From: Desulfobulbaceae bacterium
GTDB lineage: Bacteria; Desulfobacterota; Desulfobulbia; Desulfobulbales; Desulfocapsaceae
Assembly: GCA_024636345.1 (NCBI GenBank)
Contig: JAGXHG010000037.1
Span: 1-64,000 of the forward strand
Reading direction: 5' to 3'
DNA: 64,000 bases
Part shown: positions 56,231-64,000 of the stretch, in pieces
How the letters are laid out: every line of letters begins with the position of its first letter
Position numbering within the stretch: the first letter of the stretch is position 1
Notes under the pieces: model-generated
Database searches by the model: none
Told to the model about the DNA's origin: nothing
What the model saw: only the letters and a program-made list of their open reading frames with translations
Translations under genes and position numbers: made by a program

Positions 56231-57013
56231 ATGCCATCCCCTGTGTCTCTTCAAATTCCAGCTGTCCAGTGCGAGCAGGTCTCTTTTTCCTATGGAGAGA
56301 TCCCTATCCTCACCGATGTCTCCTTTTCCATTCAAAAACTGGATGCCGTGGCCCTGGTTGGCCCTAATGGCGGCGGTAAATCAACGCTGCTCAAGCTGAT
56401 CCTTGGCCTCCTCACCCCGCAGACAGGCACCATTAAGGTCTTAGGCGTCACCCCGCAACAGGCGCGGAGAAAGATCGGCTACATGCCCCAACACCTGCAG
56501 TATGATCCTTCTTTTCCCGTCTCCGTCATGGATGTGGTCCTCATGGGCCGAGCCGGTTCCATCGGTTTGGGGCGTTATAGCGCCGAAGATCGGCGAATTG
56601 CCATGCAGGCCATGGCCGAACTGGCCGTTGACGGACTGGCATCCCGGCCGTTCAACAGCCTGTCGGGCGGACAGCGGCAGCGTATTCTCATTGCCCGCGC
56701 CCTGGCCTGTGAACCGGAGATCCTGCTCCTCGATGAACCCACCGCCAACGTCGATCCCGGCGTTGAGCTCCAGTTCTTCGAGATCCTTAAGGAGCTGGCC
56801 AACCGGGTGACGGTCCTCACCGTCTCCCATGACCTCGGTTTTGTCTCTCAAATGGTGAGCCGGGTCTTCTGCGTCAATCGGCAGGTCAAGATCCATCCGA
56901 CATCTGAGTTGACTGGTGAGATTATTCATGAGATGTATGGCGGCGATGTGCGGATGGTCCGGCACGATCACTGCTGTTCTGAACAGGGGCACTCCCATGC
57001 TGACATACTTTAA
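56231..57013 (+). CDS. Metal ABC transporter ATP-binding protein (ZnuC-like)
   Basis: 260 aa. It has Walker A GPNGGGKST, the ABC signature LSGGQRQR, Walker B ILLLDEPTANVD and the H-loop TVSHDLGF. With the next gene, a ZnuB-type permease, it forms the ATPase of a zinc or manganese importer (the ZnuC/MntB family). The ATG at 56231 fits the family start; the track start at 56150 is a TTG with an added tail. The C-terminus is rich in His and Cys (HDHCCSEQGHSH), which may bind metal. Confidence 0.93.
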   Translation: MPSPVSLQIPAVQCEQVSFSYGEIPILTDVSFSIQKLDAVALVGPNGGGKSTLLKLILGLLTPQTGTIKVLGVTPQQARRKIGYMPQHLQYDPSFPVSVMDVVLMGRAGSIGLGRYSAEDRRIAMQAMAELAVDGLASRPFNSLSGGQRQRILIARALACEPEILLLDEPTANVDPGVELQFFEILKELANRVTVLTVSHDLGFVSQMVSRVFCVNRQVKIHPTSELTGEIIHEMYGGDVRMVRHDHCCSEQGHSHADIL

Positions 57014-57845
57014 CGCCCTCACCGACCCCAACATGGTCTTTCTCCGCTATGCCCTTTTTGCTGGACTCCTGGCCGCCCCGGCCTTCGGCATCATCGGCAC
57101 CTATGTGGTGGCGCGAAGAATGACCTATCTGGCAGGTGCCATTGCCCACTGCGTCCTGGGAGGAATCGGCGCTGCCCTCTACTGCCAGGACCGATATGAA
57201 CTGGTCTGGCTGACCCCGATGCTGGGCGCCATTGTCGCCGCCATCGGGGCGGCCCTACTTATCGGCCTGATCAGTCTGCGCTCGCGCGAACGGGTTGATT
57301 CGGTGATTGGCGCCATCTGGGTACTCGGCATGGCCACGGGTATCATCTTTATTGCCAAAACTCCCGGCTACATTGACCCCATGAGTTATCTCTTCGGCAA
57401 TATCCTGATGATCACCGGTCGTGATCTTCTAACCATTGCCGTTCTCGATGTGATCGTGATCGGCTTGGGGCTCCTCAGCTACAACCGGATGATCGCCGTC
57501 TGTTTTGATGAGGAATTTGCCCGTCTGCGCGGGATCAGAACGGAACTCTACTCCCTGCTGCTGCTCTGCCTCACCGCACTCACCATTGTCCTGATGGTCA
57601 GGGTGGTGGGGATCGTGATGGTGATCGCCCTCTTTACCCTGCCGGCCGCCACCGCCTCCCATTTCAGCACCCGGATATGGCAAATGATGCTTTTTGCCAC
57701 CCTGCTCGGCATGATCTCGGTTGCCGGCGGCCTGTCCCTCAGCTATGGCCTCGACCTGCCCAGTGGACCTACCATCGTCATGCTTGCCGGATTTTTTTAT
57801 CTGACAGTTATTATCGGCAAAGGCTTGAAGAACAGACTGCGATAA
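56997..57845 (+). CDS. Metal ABC transporter permease (ZnuB-like)
   Basis: 282 aa with about eight to nine helices, in the ABC-3 permease family. It begins MLTYFNALTDPNMVFLRYALF and contains ARRMTYLAGAIAHCVLGGIGAAL and the EAA-like segment VCFDEEFARLRGI. The start at 56997 overlaps the ATPase gene by 17 bases, so the two are coupled. No substrate-binding protein (ZnuA) lies within the window next to them, so it must be encoded elsewhere or upstream of an unseen gene. Confidence 0.93.
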   Translation: MLTYFNALTDPNMVFLRYALFAGLLAAPAFGIIGTYVVARRMTYLAGAIAHCVLGGIGAALYCQDRYELVWLTPMLGAIVAAIGAALLIGLISLRSRERVDSVIGAIWVLGMATGIIFIAKTPGYIDPMSYLFGNILMITGRDLLTIAVLDVIVIGLGLLSYNRMIAVCFDEEFARLRGIRTELYSLLLLCLTALTIVLMVRVVGIVMVIALFTLPAATASHFSTRIWQMMLFATLLGMISVAGGLSLSYGLDLPSGPTIVMLAGFFYLTVIIGKGLKNRLR

Positions 57846-58622
57846 CAGAAGTGGCCCGGGAAATTTGAACAAGTCCTTAAATCGAAAAGCTGCTCCCAAT
57901 ACTACCCTCTCATGGGCTATAAATCATGGAGCATGAACATGGTTTAGCCAGCAAGACATACCCTCATCTTATTCCTCTCATTTTTTTCTACTCCTCGCTT
58001 AGATTTTCTGCGGGCCGTCCTGACCGCGCGGGCAAAGAGCTCCTCCAAAATGATCTGGCTATCGAAACAAGAGAGGAGTCAACGCCCTGTATCCACAATT
58101 TTTCATTTCAAAAAGTTTTGCTTCTACCAGACTTACATGATACTCTTTTTAAGATGGTGAGAAAAAACTCTCTACTCCCCGACCAATCGTTATTTTATTA
58201 TTAATGGGGCACGTTTTCTTTCACTCACAGTGATCGAACGAGAGGCCTTTCATAACTATTCATTTTGCTCACAGAGTAAAATGAATCGCAGAGCCACTGC
58301 GATGAGTCGTTTTCGCCGACATTGCGGTTTTTGTCGAGTTCAGAAACCGGCTAATGCGATGTTGCCGGATTTTCAGTCCACGAAATCAAATCCAGCGACT
58401 TCAAGTCGATGGTCGGTTAGTGGTGGATAGAGGGAAAGAAGAAGGGCAATAATGCCAAAGTGGGCTCACCGGGCGCCGCACTCGAGAGTGCACTATGGAT
58501 TTTATGTTGTGGCATGATATCTGGTGGACAACTGAATGGGCAGCAGAAGATTCGCTGGCAGCTTTTCCGGATTGTGAAAAATACCAGCACACTAGAGAAT
58601 GACTAACTAAACAGGAGGAGTC
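57846..58622. other. Gene-poor intergenic region of about 780 bases
   Basis: No ORF here is convincing; the track entries lack ribosome sites and are not family-like. The section 58280-58400 is mixed in composition with several short repeats of CGATG/GCGATG. It could hold a decayed gene, a small RNA or a long 5' leader of the beta-helix gene. Confidence 0.3.
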
Positions 58623-59870
58623 ATGTGTCGCAAAGTATCCTATCTCGAGTTTCTCTCTATCGTGACATTTGTTGTTTGTCTGTTTTTTCTCCACTTCGCT
58701 CCCTGGGCGCTGGCCAATACCTATACGGTCAACGATACTGCCGATTATACCTTCCCCCCGTCCGACGGTGATCCTATTTGCTTCCGTTGGGCCATCACTC
58801 TGGCGAATAATCATGCTGGCAGCGACACCATTATATTGCCGGCCGGAACCTATGTACTGTCGTCTTCCACAATCTCGACTACTAAAGAAAACAATAATGC
58901 GCAAGGGGACTTGGACATACTGGATGATCTGATCATCATCGGAGCAGGAGCAGGGCAGACAATTGTGGATGGTAATGGTGGCGATCGAGTGTTTGATATC
59001 ATATACAGCGATACGGTTTCTCTGAGCGGGATGACGATCAGAAACGGCAAGGCACCCACGGGAGACATGGGCGGAGGAGGGATTCGTACTTCTGCCGGAA
59101 CCTTGACTTTAGATAAGGTTATTGTCAGCAACAACAGTATTGCAACAGGGACCGGCGCCAATGACTACGGCGGCGGGGTGGGAAATAATGGAGTCTGTAC
59201 CATCATCAACAGTACCATCGCCAATAATGCAGCCTATAAAGGCGGTGGTGTCTCCAATAATGGATCAAGTATAGCTGTGTTTATGAGTACCATAAGCGGC
59301 AACACAGATAGCGTAGCTGCAGGCGGGATGTTAAGCATAAGCAACACTCTTGTTGTGAACTCCACAATCAGTGGCAACAGTTCGACTTCGGGGACAGGTG
59401 GCCTCTTCAGTTTCGGTGCAAACACAATAATCTCCACCACGATTACCAATAACTCGTCGGTAAGCGGAACCGATGGATACTGTAATGGTACGGGTGCAAC
59501 CCTGTCGGTGCAAAACAGCATCATCGCTCAGAATGAAGATAACAATTGCTGCTATTCTATAGGGATGACGTCAAACGGATATAATCTTGAAGACACAAAC
59601 ACCTGCGGTTTCACCAAAGCAAGCGACTTGATAAACAGTGATCCTAAGCTTGCCTCCCTGCAAAATAACGGCGGGCCTACCTTTACCCATGCGCTGCAGA
59701 GCGGTAGCCCTGCCATCGACGCAGGAACTTCTGTTAATATGTTTCCCAATGATCAGCGGGGCAAAAAACGTCCCTGCGGCGCCGGCTATGATATCGGCGC
59801 CTATGAAAAATGTTCGGGTCTTCTCCTGTTTATCCCGGCAATTATTGGTAACAGTAAATCAACGCAGTGA
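58623..59870 (+). CDS. Secreted right-handed beta-helix protein with choice-of-anchor Q-type C-terminus
   Basis: 415 aa. A signal peptide (FLSIVTFVVCLFFLHFAPWALA) is followed by a CSLREA-like start (TYTVNDTADYTFPP), where the usual CSLREAI is CFRWAI. The middle is a parallel beta-helix with repeated GGGI-, SNNSI- and NSTISGN- turns. It ends with SPAIDAGTSVN and YDIGAYE, which is typical of choice-of-anchor Q proteins. Likely an exported adhesin or surface-polymer protein. A perfect AGGAGG precedes the ATG. It stands alone after a gene-poor region. Confidence 0.88.
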   Translation: MCRKVSYLEFLSIVTFVVCLFFLHFAPWALANTYTVNDTADYTFPPSDGDPICFRWAITLANNHAGSDTIILPAGTYVLSSSTISTTKENNNAQGDLDILDDLIIIGAGAGQTIVDGNGGDRVFDIIYSDTVSLSGMTIRNGKAPTGDMGGGGIRTSAGTLTLDKVIVSNNSIATGTGANDYGGGVGNNGVCTIINSTIANNAAYKGGGVSNNGSSIAVFMSTISGNTDSVAAGGMLSISNTLVVNSTISGNSSTSGTGGLFSFGANTIISTTITNNSSVSGTDGYCNGTGATLSVQNSIIAQNEDNNCCYSIGMTSNGYNLEDTNTCGFTKASDLINSDPKLASLQNNGGPTFTHALQSGSPAIDAGTSVNMFPNDQRGKKRPCGAGYDIGAYEKCSGLLLFIPAIIGNSKSTQ

Positions 59871-59961
59871 AAAAATAATGACCGGAATAATCTGGTTATA
59901 TGAGTGTTGTGCCATTTATTGACATTGGATTTTTCGTTTATTTCACCGCCAAGGAGACCTT

Positions 59962-60519
59962 GTGGAACACTATCTTGTCAAAGACCTCATGGTTCCCATT
60001 TCTGAATATGCAGTTGTCGTAGTCGGAACGCCACTTATCGAAGCCATCCGTGTTCTTGAAAAAGCACAGGAAATATATACCATCAGTAAATATCAGCACC
60101 GAGCCATCCTTGTGCTCGACGAGAACGGCCATATCGTCGGAAAAATCAGCCAACTGAGAGCTCTCAAGGCGCTTGAACCCGAATTCGAATTCAATGATAA
60201 GATTGCAGAGTTGCAAAAATTCAAATTCAGCGAGGCCTATATCGCCCAACTCCAAAACAAATACCGTTCCCAGAGAAAAATCATAACAGAAAGCGCCCTG
60301 CGGGAAGCAGCAAACAAAAAAGTTGAAGAGTTCATGCAAGCTCCCTCGCCAGGAGAATATGTTTCTGATGATTGCAGCCTGGACACAGCCATCCTGCAAC
60401 TAACTGCCGGGCCGCACCTTTCCCTGCTGGTAACCCGAGACAAACAGATCGTTGGTATCCTGAGAATTTCAGATGTCTTTGCCGCTGTTTTTCATGAGAT
60501 GATGACCCTGAAGCCATAG
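59962..60519 (+). CDS. CBS-domain protein
   Basis: 185 aa. Two CBS motifs are seen: an N-terminal one (VKDLMVPISEYAVV, HRAILVLDENGHIVGKISQLR) and a C-terminal one (DTAILQLTAGPHLSLLVTRDKQIVGILRISDVF), joined by a helix. CBS pairs bind adenosyl nucleotides and regulate partners. Start is GTG with AAGGAG five bases upstream. The next gene is a beta-helix acyltransferase-like protein 78 bases downstream, suggesting a regulated pair, but this is an inference from order. Confidence 0.9.
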   Translation: MEHYLVKDLMVPISEYAVVVVGTPLIEAIRVLEKAQEIYTISKYQHRAILVLDENGHIVGKISQLRALKALEPEFEFNDKIAELQKFKFSEAYIAQLQNKYRSQRKIITESALREAANKKVEEFMQAPSPGEYVSDDCSLDTAILQLTAGPHLSLLVTRDKQIVGILRISDVFAAVFHEMMTLKP

Positions 60520-60597
60520 CAGTCAAGCCGCTTTCCACCTGCAGCTTGATATGAGACAAGCCCCATCACAGAGCACGGAGACTATGAAGAGAACATC

Positions 60598-62019
60598 ATG
60601 AATGAACTGGAAAAACTCTTTAACAGAATTGTTCAGCGAGTAAATATCAACCTCCGAGAACTTAATTTTGATGTCAGCCCATTTGCAATAGAACTCATTC
60701 CGCCCGATCAAATGAGCAAATTCTATGCCTTCTACGGTATAACCCCAGATCATCCACCAGATCTCCATTTCGAACATTCCGCAATTGCCGGCAGTTACTT
60801 CCTAGGCAAATCCCGAGTCAGAAACTCGCTCCTTTACAAGAGCGATATCCGCGGCGATGAGTTGAAACACAAAGACCAGACCATCAGTTTCAAGAATCTC
60901 ACTCTGGCCCTGACCAAAGACGAAATCATCGACATTGAAGACAGTGCCCTGATCAAGACCCTGGTGCATAACTACTCCCATGACCCTGAGACACCGGAGA
61001 AATTTTTCATAAAAGATACTCTGGCAATGGATTACTCAAATATCCACGGTTCCCCATCCGATGGCTGTTTTCTCGCCCCCTACGCCACCGTTGACCTGAC
61101 AACTATGCGTGATTGTGTAATCGGCGCCTATTCCTACATTCAGGCAGGAGAGATCTCTCATCTCAATGTTGATCCGGGTACGATCTGGGTTAACAGTCCT
61201 GGTAAGTTCAACTTCTTCTATAAATATCCGTTAACGCTTCTTGATCGCTATGTTTCCCTCTCCCCGGACAAAGTTCCCTGGGGCATCCTCATTGATTTTA
61301 TTGAGGAACGGAAAATTGAATTTCAACGGGTGTTCGATTTCGTTAATCTGGAAGCGATCGAGTCTATCCCCAAAACAGCCTCCCTGGACCGCTATGCAGT
61401 GGTATTACCCAATATCAAGATCGCCGACAACGTGCTCGTTTCGCAACGGGCCTATATTGAAAATTCGACCCTTGGCAGAGGGGCAAATGCCCAGGAAAAC
61501 TGTTTCATCATCAATTCACACCTTGAGGCATACAACGTTACCGCCCATGGGGCAAAGATCATTGAAGCAGAGCTGGGTTCAGGAACCTTTGTCGGTTTTA
61601 ACAGTTTTCTTTGCGGAAAGAAGGAAAGCAGGCTGAAGATTGGCGCGGGTTGTGTGATTATGCCGCACACCATCATAGATATAGAACAAGCACTGGAGAT
61701 ACCAGCCAACCAACTGGTCTGGGGATTGGTGAGAGACAAGGCAGAACTTGCCAAAAACTCCATCGCACTGGAAAAAATGGCCAGTATTGAACCATCATTT
61801 TCACAAGGAGAAATGCATTTTGAAGGCAATGGCGCGCTGTTTGTCAAGGCATTCAAGGAGCGCATCCAGCATATATTGGAGGTCAATGGAGCCTTCTTTG
61901 CAGACGGAAAAAATGCCGGCCACGCGCAGAAGAACCAAAAACTGTCTCTAAATACCATCCAACCTTTTCAGTTTGGCCCCATGGAAGGCATGTATCCAAA
62001 TATCAGGATATTACCATAA
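60598..62019 (+). CDS. Left-handed beta-helix (hexapeptide) transferase-like protein
   Basis: 473 aa. The central and C-terminal regions carry hexapeptide-type repeats (DCVIGAYSYIQ, SQRAYIENSTLGRGANAQENCFIINSHL, GAGCVIMPHT), a fold found in acyltransferases and gamma carbonic anhydrases. The N-terminal ~200 residues are less regular. No catalytic His is assigned, so the activity is unknown. The ATG has a weak GAGAA site. It sits behind the CBS-domain gene on the same strand. This is a low-detail, family-level call only. Confidence 0.75.
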   Translation: MNELEKLFNRIVQRVNINLRELNFDVSPFAIELIPPDQMSKFYAFYGITPDHPPDLHFEHSAIAGSYFLGKSRVRNSLLYKSDIRGDELKHKDQTISFKNLTLALTKDEIIDIEDSALIKTLVHNYSHDPETPEKFFIKDTLAMDYSNIHGSPSDGCFLAPYATVDLTTMRDCVIGAYSYIQAGEISHLNVDPGTIWVNSPGKFNFFYKYPLTLLDRYVSLSPDKVPWGILIDFIEERKIEFQRVFDFVNLEAIESIPKTASLDRYAVVLPNIKIADNVLVSQRAYIENSTLGRGANAQENCFIINSHLEAYNVTAHGAKIIEAELGSGTFVGFNSFLCGKKESRLKIGAGCVIMPHTIIDIEQALEIPANQLVWGLVRDKAELAKNSIALEKMASIEPSFSQGEMHFEGNGALFVKAFKERIQHILEVNGAFFADGKNAGHAQKNQKLSLNTIQPFQFGPMEGMYPNIRILP

Positions 62020-62021
62020 AC

Positions 62022-63287
62022 CTAGGCACGGAGCAGATAAAGCTTACCGGCAATCCACTCCTCTTTTTCCTTACGAATATTGGTGCTAACAACCTTGATC
62101 ACGGAAAATCCTGTTTCCCGGGCCAGATCACTGATATAGGATTCAGCGTGACCATAACGGCCCATGGGTTTCAGACAGAAGCCCTGGTCGGCAAGCTCAG
62201 TTGAGAAGAGGAAAAGTCCTCCCGCGGTTGCCCTCTCCTTTACCAAGGTGAAAATATCTCGCAGATCACCAGTATAAATAAAAACATCGGCGGCCAGAAA
62301 GAGATCAAAAGATGTCTTGTTTTCCCTTAAAAATGAGCAGATATCTGTTTCATGAAGGCTGTCGTAAAACCCTTTCTTACCTGCCACCTCAAGCATTTTT
62401 GGAGAGAGGTCAAGGCCGATAAGTTTTTCGGTCAGGTCCTGAAAGGACTCACCGGACAACCCGGTGCCGCAGCCCATATCAAGGGTAGAAGTGAAACGAT
62501 GGATGTCCTTGCCGATAAGCATCTTCCTGAGCTGGTCAGGGGTGCTATAGCTCAGCTTATCCACCATACTTTCATCATAATGTTCCGAAAAGCTGTCAAA
62601 CACCTTGCGGATATAGGTATCAGGGGCCATGGCCGTTGTCTGACCGGTAAGCGCTGCCAGCATATGGCTGGCCATGATGGCATTGTGATCAAGGGCGATG
62701 AGTTTCTGGAAGGTGACAATGGCCTTATCGACTTCTCTTTCCATATGATAGAGATAGCCGAGGTTGTTGAGGGCCTGGGCATGATCGGGATTATTTTTGA
62801 CCACCTTTTCAAAAAACCAGATAGCGTCGGCGTGGTGATGCAGATCCTTACACAAGACTCCTAAGTTGTAGAGGACATCCTCAGCGTCTGGAGTAATGGC
62901 CAGAACTTTTTGGTAGCAGCTGAAGGCCTTGTCGAATTGTCCCAGTTTTTTTCTGGTCAGGGCCAGATTGAAAAAGATGTCGCCATCCTCTGGGCAGAGC
63001 TTGGCAGCCTCCTCATAAGCCTGAGCCGCCCTGGAATAGTCGCCCTGTTCAAAAAAGATGACACCAAGATTATAATGGGCCGGAGCCGCCTCCGGGGCCA
63101 CAGTTACGACGCGGGTAAACCAGTGGGCCGCTTCGTCAAGTTTTCCATTTTCGAAAAAAAGAAGAGCTAAGAGGTAGTTGATCTGCGGATTGTCCTGATC
63201 GTCAGCGAGCATAGCCTGATAGCCGGCCAGGGCCTGCTCGAAATCTCCAGTCTGATGATGGTGTTGGGTCTGGGCAAAGAGGTCCAT
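62022..63287 (-). CDS. TPR-repeat protein with C-terminal methyltransferase domain
   Basis: 421 aa. The first ~220 residues hold six TPR units (NPQINYLLALLFFENGKLDEA, APAHYNLGVIFFEQGDYSRA, DGDIFFNLALTRKKLGQFDKA, and so on). The rest is a class I methyltransferase, motif I DMGCGTGLSG at ~275 and LDLSPKMLEVA. TPR-methyltransferase fusions of this type often act on small molecules or on proteins bound by the TPRs. The substrate is unknown. No clear ribosome site. It converges with the beta-helix protein gene two bases away. Confidence 0.88.
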   Translation of the reverse strand: MDLFAQTQHHHQTGDFEQALAGYQAMLADDQDNPQINYLLALLFFENGKLDEAAHWFTRVVTVAPEAAPAHYNLGVIFFEQGDYSRAAQAYEEAAKLCPEDGDIFFNLALTRKKLGQFDKAFSCYQKVLAITPDAEDVLYNLGVLCKDLHHHADAIWFFEKVVKNNPDHAQALNNLGYLYHMEREVDKAIVTFQKLIALDHNAIMASHMLAALTGQTTAMAPDTYIRKVFDSFSEHYDESMVDKLSYSTPDQLRKMLIGKDIHRFTSTLDMGCGTGLSGESFQDLTEKLIGLDLSPKMLEVAGKKGFYDSLHETDICSFLRENKTSFDLFLAADVFIYTGDLRDIFTLVKERATAGGLFLFSTELADQGFCLKPMGRYGHAESYISDLARETGFSVIKVVSTNIRKEKEEWIAGKLYLLRA

Positions 63288-63494
63288 GGTATTTTACTTG
63301 CTGATGGTAATATAGTCAGCGAGCTGCGCCATCTTGGGGGTACCAGAAAAGCAGGTTCAGCTCATGGTTCAAGGTCAGGACAGAGTAAACAAAATTGCGC
63401 TGCCCGCAAAGCAGAAACGGCTGTCACAAACGAGTTTTTTTAAGATGAGTCATGCTTACCGGCAACGCCCTAAGAAGACTACCTGTCCTAAAAC

Positions 63495-64000
63495 TCAAGC
63501 ATGTCGGCTTAGATAATCCAACAACGCGCTCATCCAGGCATTGATCTCTGCAAAAACATCTCCTTCAACGGCAAGCATCTCTTCCTCTTTTTGAATCCAC
63601 GGCGCAGCAACCAGTTCCGCGCGACAGTTTTCAATCAGGGTGGCGACACTGTCTGGGGTGGTCTCCAGATGAAACTGCAGACCGATAATCCGCTCTTCAT
63701 AAACAAAGGCCTGGTTGACACAGGCAGCGCTGGAATAAAGCCGGATTGCTTTTTCAGGAAGGGTAAATGTATCTCCGTGCCAGTGAAACACCGTCTGCTG
63801 CTCAGGCAATACACTTGCCAATCGTTCAGGAACAACACCAGCCCGCACAACCGGAAACCAGCCAATTTCTTTTTCCTTATTGGGAAAAACACGGGCTCCA
63901 AGGACATCGGCCAGCAACTGTGCCCCCAGACAGACCCCGAGCACCGGTTTACCTGCCGCAATAACCCGCTGCAAAAATGCCTTCTCTTCCTGGAGCCAGA
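63495..64000 (-). CDS. Class I glutamine amidotransferase, 5' end outside the window
   Basis: The frame stays open to the window edge beyond the track's 159 aa, so the gene is partial and its start is unseen. It has the nucleophile elbow GVCLGAQLLADVLG and the catalytic His in GLQFHLETTPD. This is the general GMP-synthase-like amidotransferase type (YfeJ-like) rather than a named biosynthetic subunit. TAA-type end at 63495. Its partner, if any, is not in the window. Confidence 0.88.
   Translation of the reverse strand, partial: WLQEEKAFLQRVIAAGKPVLGVCLGAQLLADVLGARVFPNKEKEIGWFPVVRAGVVPERLASVLPEQQTVFHWHGDTFTLPEKAIRLYSSAACVNQAFVYEERIIGLQFHLETTPDSVATLIENCRAELVAAPWIQKEEEMLAVEGDVFAEINAWMSALLDYLSRHA

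Noticed and set aside
57926-58204. 92-aa ORF on the plus strand
   Set aside because: No ribosome site and no family resemblance; likely chance.
58401-58904. 167-aa ORF on the minus strand opposite the beta-helix gene
   Set aside because: It is antisense to a gene with a strong start and signal peptide; no independent evidence.

Overview
The window looks like the chromosome of a sulfur-metabolising member of the Desulfobacterota, most likely a Desulfobulbales-type sulfate reducer or sulfur disproportionator. The evidence is a canonical dsrC with both C-terminal cysteines, a siroheme/heme gene set (precorrin-2 dehydrogenase, CcsA-like cytochrome c assembly protein, hemA, cbiK-type chelatase, hemW), a GGGtGRT/IscU-like gene pair, and two UGA-interrupted genes best read as selenoproteins. 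The lineage is inferred from gene content, not from a database search. There is no CRISPR array, prophage or intact insertion sequence. This is an ordinary chromosomal region with a few unusual loci.

Layout. 0-2 kb: a WYL-domain regulator and a tRNA-Lys/tRNA-Glu operon with a textbook promoter and terminator. 2-9.7 kb: an RdgC-like protein split over two genes, then gatB, radC, hemW, a CysZ-like membrane protein, radA and a small membrane protein. 9.7-16.7 kb: a selenoprotein/rhodanese-rubrerythrin operon, an anchored protein, a biotinyl-carrier-like protein with a divergent biotin ligase, recO, a SurA/PpiC foldase, a TlpA-like thioredoxin and a small secreted protein. 16.8-29.5 kb: a methyltransferase, precorrin-2 dehydrogenase, ccsA-hemA-unknown, tautomerase-ligA-asmA, Usp, hslO, an EAL-HDOD protein, a CsrA-like remnant and a second selenoprotein. 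29.5-35.4 kb (minus strand): the GGGtGRT/IscU-like pair, a methyltransferase, a PreP-type M16 protease and dtd. 35.7-48 kb: an MFS transporter, a PhnD-like sensor kinase, an MBL-fold protein, a glycerophosphodiesterase, an MCP, speB-speA and citrate synthase. 48-64 kb: cbiK, dsrC, a 1369-aa duplicated membrane protein, an FAD dehydrogenase, a ZnuCB-like ABC pair, a beta-helix protein, a CBS/left-handed-beta-helix pair, a TPR-methyltransferase and a partial glutamine amidotransferase.

The main discovery is the two selenoprotein genes that the ORF track truncates at UGA. The first (10595-10927, minus) is a glutaredoxin/ArsC-like protein with a UxxC motif. It is joined by an ATGA overlap to a rhodanese-rubrerythrin fusion. 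The second (29101-29370, plus) is an 89-aa thioredoxin-like protein with a UGTC motif and a good SECIS-like hairpin just after the UGA. Both have a strong start and ribosome binding site upstream of the UGA. Secondary points of interest are the split RdgC with a REP-like repeat in its gap, the biotinyl-carrier/ligase pair, a CsrA-like remnant, the GGGtGRT/IscU-like pair and the large duplicated membrane protein.

Many genes fit an anaerobic sulfur-redox lifestyle: DsrC, siroheme/heme supply, c-type cytochrome assembly, TlpA, rhodanese-rubrerythrin, Hsp33 and selenol-based thioredoxin-fold proteins. The rest is housekeeping: translation quality control (GatB, Dtd), DNA repair (RadA, RadC, RecO, LigA, RdgC), polyamine synthesis and metal uptake.
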